From the NCBI RefSeq assembly GCF_001571365.1, contig NZ_BCTQ01000027.1:26389-90388 (forward strand): a stretch of 64,000 nt of DNA, in the 5' to 3' direction. The position numbers were made by a program, and so were the translations under genes. Below the pieces are notes generated by a model. That model searched no databases and was not told where the DNA came from. It saw only the letters and a program-made list of their open reading frames with translations. The first letter of the stretch is position 1, and every line of letters begins with the position of its first letter. This document shows, one piece after another, positions 59,869-64,000 of the stretch. Source of the DNA: Achromobacter denitrificans NBRC 15125. GTDB taxonomy: Bacteria; Pseudomonadota; Gammaproteobacteria; Burkholderiales; Burkholderiaceae_B.

Positions 59869-61608
59869 TCAGGGCTTGTGCCGGGCCAGGATCTCGTCGC
59901 GCGGCCCCGCATCCACCACGCGCCCGGCTTCCATCACCACGATGGTGTCGAAGCGGCTGAGCAGGCTGGGCCGGTGCACCGAGGCCACGATGCACGCCGA
60001 GGGGAACGCGGCATACATGCGATCGAACACCCGGCCTTCGGCTTGCGGGTCCAGCGCGCTGGTGGGTTCATCCAGCAGCAGCAGAGAACTGCCTTGCGCC
60101 GCCAGCGCCCCGCGCGACAGGGCCAGGCGTTGCCGCTGCCCGCCGGACAGATTGCTGCCTCGTTCGTTCACCGGGCTATCCAGGCCGCCGGGCATGCGTT
60201 GCAGCACTTCGTCGAACACACCGGTATGCACGGCGGCTTGCAGTGCCGCGGCATCGGCGGGCTCGCCGAAGGTCAGGTTCTCCTGCACGCTGGCTTCGAA
60301 GACTTCGGCTTCCTGCGGAATCAGCGTGGCCAGCGTGCGCAGTTCGGCCCAGTTCACCGGCTTGCCGTCCCGCAGCAGTTCGCCCTGCAGCGGCGGGTAG
60401 AGCCCGGCGAGCATGCGAAGCAGTGTGCTTTTGCCGCCGCCGCTGGCGCCGATCAGCGCGACGCGCGAGCCGCGGCGCAACACCAGGTCGACCCCATGCA
60501 GGCCGCCGCGTCCTTCCCCCGAATAGCGCCAGGTGGCGCCGCGCAGTTCCAGGGTCTGCCACGGCGCGTCGGGTTGCACGGCGGGCACCGCGGCCGCGGG
60601 ATCGCCGGGGGCCTGCCAGATGGGCTCGGCGCTGCTGTAGTCGGTGTGCATGCGCGAGAAACTCTGGAAATTGGAGGCGATGGCGCTGACCACCGACGCG
60701 GCCTGCTGGGCGTACTGATAGATCATGAAGATGGTGCCCAACAACAAGGCCTGCCCGGGTTCTCGGTGCCGCAGCACGTACTCCACCACGAGGATCCAGG
60801 TGAGGCACATGCCCGCCAGGTCCACCACGCACCACTTGACCTCGTTGACCCACAGGGCGCGGCGCAACGGCTTCATGACCGTTTCCAGGCGGCGGCCCAG
60901 GATTTTGCGCGAGGCGGCCTGCAGGCGCAGGCCGATCACGGTGCCGGCATTGCTAACGAAGTCGAGCAGCGCCGCGACGTAGCGGCGTTCCTGGTCGTTC
61001 TCGGAGCGGGCCAGCCGCATCAGCGCCAGGTCGAAACGCAGCGTGACGAGGGCGATGATCAGGTAGCCGCTGACCGCGATGATGCCGCTGACATGGGACA
61101 GCAAGGTCAGCGCCACCAGCGGGCCGATGAAGTTCAGGGCGCTGTGCAGGTATCCGTACATGCCCCGGGCAAAGGCCGACAGGGCGCGGCTGGACTGCAG
61201 CACGCGGTGCTGCAGGTCGCCGGAATGCCGGCCGTCGCGCCAGGTCAGGGGGGCGGCGGCGATGCGGGCATAGAGGTCGTCGGCCAGCCGTTCCCGCACC
61301 CGCACGCCGACGTTGCCTTCCAGGACGCGGCCCGGGCCGTGGAACACCCACGACATCATGTAGCTGCCCACGAGGAACAGGATCCAGAGGCCGGCTGTCG
61401 GCATGTCGTTCTGCTGCAGGGCATTGATGGCATGGGAGGCCAGCCAGGGCAGCGTCAGCTTGACCAGTTGCGCGCCCGACAGCAGCGCGACGGCGCCCAT
61501 CAGTTGCCGGCGCGCGCCTTCGGCGTAGCGCCAGAGGGCGCGATACAGCACGAGCGCCGCGCGGCCCATGCCGAGGGAGGAAGAGGGGGAAGAGGAATCG
61601 GGCTTCAT
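59869..61608 (-). CDS. ABC exporter, fused membrane and ATPase domains
   Basis: 579 residues. The transmembrane domain of about six helices covers 1-330 and includes the coupling loop RDGRHSGDLQHRVLQSSRAL. The ATPase domain follows with GASGGGKSTLLRML, LSGGQRQRLALSRGAL and LLLLDEPTSALD. It forms a homodimer that exports lipids, peptides or drugs; the substrate is unknown. A start at ATG 61608 overlaps the stop of the AbiEii-like gene (ATGA, 61605-61608). A later Met (GMGRAAL) is possible but has no ribosome site. Its codon use is like the main chromosome, unlike its upstream neighbour. Confidence 0.88.
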   Translation of the reverse strand: MKPDSSSPSSSLGMGRAALVLYRALWRYAEGARRQLMGAVALLSGAQLVKLTLPWLASHAINALQQNDMPTAGLWILFLVGSYMMSWVFHGPGRVLEGNVGVRVRERLADDLYARIAAAPLTWRDGRHSGDLQHRVLQSSRALSAFARGMYGYLHSALNFIGPLVALTLLSHVSGIIAVSGYLIIALVTLRFDLALMRLARSENDQERRYVAALLDFVSNAGTVIGLRLQAASRKILGRRLETVMKPLRRALWVNEVKWCVVDLAGMCLTWILVVEYVLRHREPGQALLLGTIFMIYQYAQQAASVVSAIASNFQSFSRMHTDYSSAEPIWQAPGDPAAAVPAVQPDAPWQTLELRGATWRYSGEGRGGLHGVDLVLRRGSRVALIGASGGGKSTLLRMLAGLYPPLQGELLRDGKPVNWAELRTLATLIPQEAEVFEASVQENLTFGEPADAAALQAAVHTGVFDEVLQRMPGGLDSPVNERGSNLSGGQRQRLALSRGALAAQGSSLLLLDEPTSALDPQAEGRVFDRMYAAFPSACIVASVHRPSLLSRFDTIVVMEAGRVVDAGPRDEILARHKP

Positions 61609-62664
61609 CGCGAGACGTGTTCCTCCGGTGCGTTCAAGCGGGATTCCAATGTTTCGATGGCATGGATTACGTCGTCGATGGCAGGCAGCGTTCCAAAGAT
61701 CATCCCACTCATTGCCGTGTAGTCGCGTGTAAGGGCTTCACGCATTGGGTGTGATAGTGCCAAGGTGAAGGTGCCATGCGCTGCTGTGTCCAGCCCCAGG
61801 TCGGCGCTACCGAAGAACAGTCGGGCATGTCGCGTACAGTCTTGCGCCAGTCCATGATTCGTCTGCCATGTCACCGCATCCGGGTGTTGCAACAAACGGA
61901 AGAGGTCGTAGTAATGCCGCGAGACACGCTGCCCCCCCCTGGCGTAGTTGTCCTCGGCGATCGTGCCATTGGCGTAGTCCATGCAGGATGATGATCTTGT
62001 CCCAGAAAGTACGTTCGGGTTTGACCGTCGTGACATTGCGCACCGACATGTCGAGGCCGGGCAGATCATCGGCGATGTAGGGTGTGATGGTGGCCGCTTC
62101 GTGTGGATCCAGTGCCGATTTGGCGCCTGCCTCGATCTTCACCGCCGAGCGGATGTAGTCGTTCGTTGTGACGGTCACGGCGGGATACCAGAACAGCAAT
62201 GTCTGGTGGTCGGGATCGTGAGGGTCCAGGTCTAGGCGGCAGCGGTGCGCGGGCATGATCCGCGCCGCAGTCTCGTATAGTTGTGGAGCCATGCGTTCGG
62301 TGATGTACTGATGGCAAGCGGTACGGATGCGATCCAGGTGGATGCGCCGCTGCCTGCCGCTCAAGGCATCTAGATACGTGGCTTCTATCGGTTCGCCGAT
62401 GTCCTGGCGGAACACGGTGATGTCGATGTCTTCCGAAAATCTGGAAATCAACCCGAAGGCTTTGGACAGCGACGTACCTCCCTTGAACAGCAACCGAGGG
62501 CTATTGGGAGGCAAGCCGTTGAATAAAGCGTGCAGCGTCCAGCATACCCAGAAGTCCTTTTCGACATTCTGAACTGCTGTTCCCAGGCGGCTAGCCGCTG
62601 CTAGGAACAGGCCGCGTCGTTCATCGTCGTCTGCCTGGATGATCGTATTGAAATGCGAGTTTAT
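61605..62664 (-). pseudogene. AbiEii/AbiGii-type nucleotidyltransferase toxin, frameshifted
   Basis: Two frames together give a full AbiEii protein. Frame one (from about 62664 to 61935) holds VEKDFWVCW, the nucleotidyltransferase core LLFKGGTSLSKAF with SEDIDI, and ERTFWDKIIILHGLRQW. Frame two (61605 to about 61940) continues with QRVSRHYYDLFRLLQH. The break is at eight G on the coding strand (61932-61939); seven G would restore the reading frame. I also find no in-frame ATG, GTG or TTG before the conserved N-terminus. ATA at 62662-62664 stands where a start is expected; the TTG at 62514 is internal to the domain. The family phosphorylates or nucleotidylates tRNA/GTP targets and blocks growth; here it is probably inactive or phase-variable. 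Confidence 0.75.
61932..61939 (-). repeat. Eight-G homopolymer at the toxin frameshift
   Basis: On the plus strand this is eight C, flanked by CTG and TGG. It lies exactly where the AbiEii reading frame breaks. Tracts of this length slip during replication, so the gene could switch on with seven G, or the extra base could be a sequencing error. Confidence 0.7.
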
Positions 62665-62681
62665 GGCAAATTTCGGTGCGC

Positions 62682-63359
62682 TTACGATTCGAGATGTGGG
62701 ATGGTTTCTGAGGTATCGAGTTCACCGATCTGCGGATCGCAGCCTGGTAACTTGCGGATGATGGCCTGCATCCATGCTGGCAGCGTGTTGAAGCCCGCCA
62801 ATAGATCTTGACGAATGGAATTACCCAGCGCGGGGTCGTCTAGCAACTCGGACAGTCGCCTGATGATACGCATTTGATCCGCTGGCAAGGTATCTTTGAG
62901 CCAGTGCAGCGCCTGTACGACGCGCATGGCTGGCCGGCCAGCCCAATACAGACGGCTGGGAGCGGTCTGCTTGAACTGGATCATCAGTTTGTCCAGCTGG
63001 ATGGCGCGTCGGCGCGCATCGGTGTGGATGGTGACGTGAGCAGGCACGGCATCGGTCAAGCCCAGATCGTTGGCGGCGGTCATGCCATCGACCAATAGAC
63101 GAAGTTGATCGCGTCGGGCAATCGCATCAACCACCGCGCGGTAGTCGGGAGGGGCAGCTTTCCTAGTCAGGCTGTTTATCCTGGGCCGGTCATATAGACC
63201 TCGGTCGATACGACGCAATTGGCCTGCTGCGACCAGACGCTGTAGTGCCTTGTCCACGGCAGCGCGTCCGCCGAGATGGGCGAAGTCGGTTGGCACCCAT
63301 ACCTCGTTGAGAGTAGCCGCGTTCATGTGGTCAATGATTTGAGATTTGACATTGTTCAT
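62682..63359 (-). CDS. AbiEi-like antitoxin/transcriptional regulator (DUF6088 family)
   Basis: 225 residues from ATG 63359, seven bases after AAGGA. An N-terminal winged-helix-like part (VWVPTDFAHLGGRAAVDKAL, QRLVAAGQLRRIDRGLYDRP) resembles AbiEi antitoxins, followed by AAPPDYRAVVDAIARRD and a mixed C-terminal domain. An in-frame ATG at 63401 exists but would translate part of the upstream repeat, so it is rejected. It lies directly upstream of the AbiEii-like gene, in the usual antitoxin-toxin order. AbiEi proteins repress their own operon by binding inverted repeats, and two are present upstream (63371-63441). Confidence 0.8.
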   Translation of the reverse strand: MNNVKSQIIDHMNAATLNEVWVPTDFAHLGGRAAVDKALQRLVAAGQLRRIDRGLYDRPRINSLTRKAAPPDYRAVVDAIARRDQLRLLVDGMTAANDLGLTDAVPAHVTIHTDARRRAIQLDKLMIQFKQTAPSRLYWAGRPAMRVVQALHWLKDTLPADQMRIIRRLSELLDDPALGNSIRQDLLAGFNTLPAWMQAIIRKLPGCDPQIGELDTSETIPHLES

Positions 63360-63370
63360 GAATACATCCT

Positions 63371-63441
63371 TGTCCGAAATTTGTAGTTCTTTTTCGGACA
63401 ATCGGCAAGTCTGTCCGAAATTTGTAGTTTTTTTTCAGACA
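63371..63441. promoter_or_regulatory. Two 30-base direct repeats, each with an inner dyad (antitoxin operator)
   Basis: Repeat 1 (63371-63400) and repeat 2 (63412-63441) share TGTCCGAAATTTGTAGTT at the left and differ by two bases elsewhere. Each has TGTCCGAAA at the left and TTTCGGACA (repeat 1) or TTTCAGACA (repeat 2) at the right, 12 bases apart. The two copies are 41 bases, about four helical turns, apart. This fits cooperative binding of the AbiEi-like protein just before its own gene. Confidence 0.72.
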
Positions 63442-63518
63442 AGATGTTGGAACTCGATCCTAGGCGTTTTGGATCGGTACCTTGGAAGACCCTGCGTGTC
63501 GAATTGCCGCATGTACCA

Positions 63519-63563
63519 ATTCCTCCTGTTTATACGTATAATATACGTATAAACAGGAGGAAT
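63519..63563. promoter_or_regulatory. 22-base perfect inverted repeat over the XRE gene promoter and ribosome site
   Basis: Arms 63519-63540 and 63542-63563, one base between them. The inner part has two copies of the palindrome TATACGTATA (63531-63540, 63542-63551). The outer part contains AGGAGGA, the ribosome site, on the right and its mirror on the left. A perfect -10, TATAAT, lies at 63537-63542. It is the likely operator of the XRE protein, with the start codon of that gene at its right edge. Confidence 0.75.
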
Positions 63564-63564
63564 G

Positions 63565-64000
63565 ATGAAGATCGCGCTCAAACAATACAGGGTCAAAGCG
63601 GGGCTAACCCAGGCAGCGCTGGCGAAAGCCGTTGGCGTCTCACAACCCAACTATCAACGTTGGGAAAGCGGTGCCGCTCCTGTGCCGAACGACAAACTCA
63701 AGAAATTGGCCAAGGTGCTGAGAACGAGCGTGGATGCTTTGCAGGGCACCCATCCGGCGATCAAGACGAGCCTATATGGCCGTTCCGTTCACGAGGATCT
63801 GAGCTATTACGGCGAGGTTGCCATTCATTTTCATGGAGGAGGCAAGGCCATCTTGCTGTCTATCTCTGATGGGGCATTCTCGCGCCTTCATCGGGATCTT
63901 CAAGTTGGAGCGGCATTCGTCTGTGTCGAGAGCTTGGCAAACCAGATGGTCATTATCCGTAGGCAAGCCATTAGCGATCTGTATTTCTCGAGTGAGGCTT
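63565..64000 (+). CDS. XRE-family helix-turn-helix regulator, 3' end outside the window
   Basis: 145 codons visible with no stop before the window edge. The HTH covers residues 6-60: LKQYRVKAGLTQAALAKAVG, VSQPNYQRWESGAAPVPNDK. The second half (YYGEVAIHFHGGGKAILLSI through QMVIIRRQAISDLYFS) is a small beta-rich domain seen in regulators of mobile elements. Two adjacent ATGs (63562, 63565) are in frame. The second is better spaced from GGAGG. The gene is divergent from the AbiEi-like gene and belongs to the same low-GC island. It probably represses its own promoter via the palindrome. Confidence 0.82.
   Translation, partial: MKIALKQYRVKAGLTQAALAKAVGVSQPNYQRWESGAAPVPNDKLKKLAKVLRTSVDALQGTHPAIKTSLYGRSVHEDLSYYGEVAIHFHGGGKAILLSISDGAFSRLHRDLQVGAAFVCVESLANQMVIIRRQAISDLYFSSEA

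Noticed and set aside
62512..62514. TTG as the start of the AbiEii-like gene
   Set aside because: The same frame continues upstream with the conserved VEKDFWVCW segment, so this TTG is internal.
63371..63441. Two 30-base repeats as a possible CRISPR array
   Set aside because: Only two copies with an 11-base spacer, inner dyad symmetry and a position directly before an antitoxin gene; no cas genes nearby.
1..64000. tRNA, rRNA, insertion sequences or prophage genes
   Set aside because: Read on both strands, I saw no cloverleaf with T-loop and anticodon signals, no transposase or integrase frames and no phage structural genes.

Overview
The window is about 67% GC by eye and looks like a chromosomal segment of a beta-proteobacterium of the order Burkholderiales, most likely the Alcaligenaceae (Bordetella/Achromobacter group). 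The reasons are two periplasmic Bug/TctC-type receptors, many LysR, GntR and Lrp regulators, three sets of Liv-type ABC transporter parts, and a catabolic gene content typical of these soil and host-associated bacteria. I see no rRNA, tRNA, CRISPR array or insertion sequence.

Layout. 1-2105 (+): an amidohydrolase tail, an isochorismatase-fold amidase and a CobW GTPase, a cyclic-ureide or amide degradation set. 2110-9477 (-): a branched-chain-type ABC importer (receptor, LivH, LivM, LivG, LivF), a GntR regulator, an alpha/beta hydrolase and a metallo-beta-lactamase-fold lactonase. A carboxymuconolactone decarboxylase-like protein and a beta-hydroxyacid dehydrogenase diverge from it (9685-11009, +). 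11356-15487 (+): a compact envelope operon with a HAD phosphatase, a UbiA-family polyprenyl-phosphate phosphoribosyltransferase, an SMR-like small transporter and two tandem paralogous multipass membrane proteins of unknown function. 15648-21692 (+): a complete tetronate (threonate/erythronate) operon, otnC-MFS-otnI-denD-ltnD-otnK, followed by GntR and LysR regulators (-). 23595-26022 (+): an MHS-type transporter and a DUF2817 peptidase. 26316-28427 (+): a ZnuD-like zinc TonB receptor behind two mirrored Zur-like boxes.

28673-34315 (+): two SDRs, a fused E1 2-oxo-acid/acetoin-type dehydrogenase, a GntR regulator and an E2. A Liv-type receptor without a transporter of its own follows. 36740-46767 (+) reads as one pathway: aldehyde dehydrogenase, GMC oxidoreductase, a second receptor, LivH, a LivM-LivG fusion, LivF, a CaiB/BaiF CoA transferase and an HMG-CoA-lyase-type enzyme. 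An alcohol would be oxidised to an acid, activated with CoA and cleaved; mevalonate would fit, but that is inference. 46832-53768 holds a second OtnI, two Bug receptors, a glycine-rich membrane protein, RhtA-like and LysE-like exporters, and Lrp and LysR regulators. 53938-56877 (+): an M20 amidohydrolase, then a DUF4142/cupredoxin/ECF-sigma operon. 56907-59760 (-): a copper operon whose P-type ATPase appears to lack part of its actuator domain. 59869-61608 (-): an ABC exporter.

61605-64000 is lower in GC, with different codon use, and looks horizontally acquired. It holds a broken AbiEii-type nucleotidyltransferase toxin (frameshift in an eight-G tract and no clear start codon), its AbiEi-like partner with repeated operators, and a divergent XRE regulator. 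The ribosome binding site of that regulator lies inside a 22-bp perfect inverted repeat.
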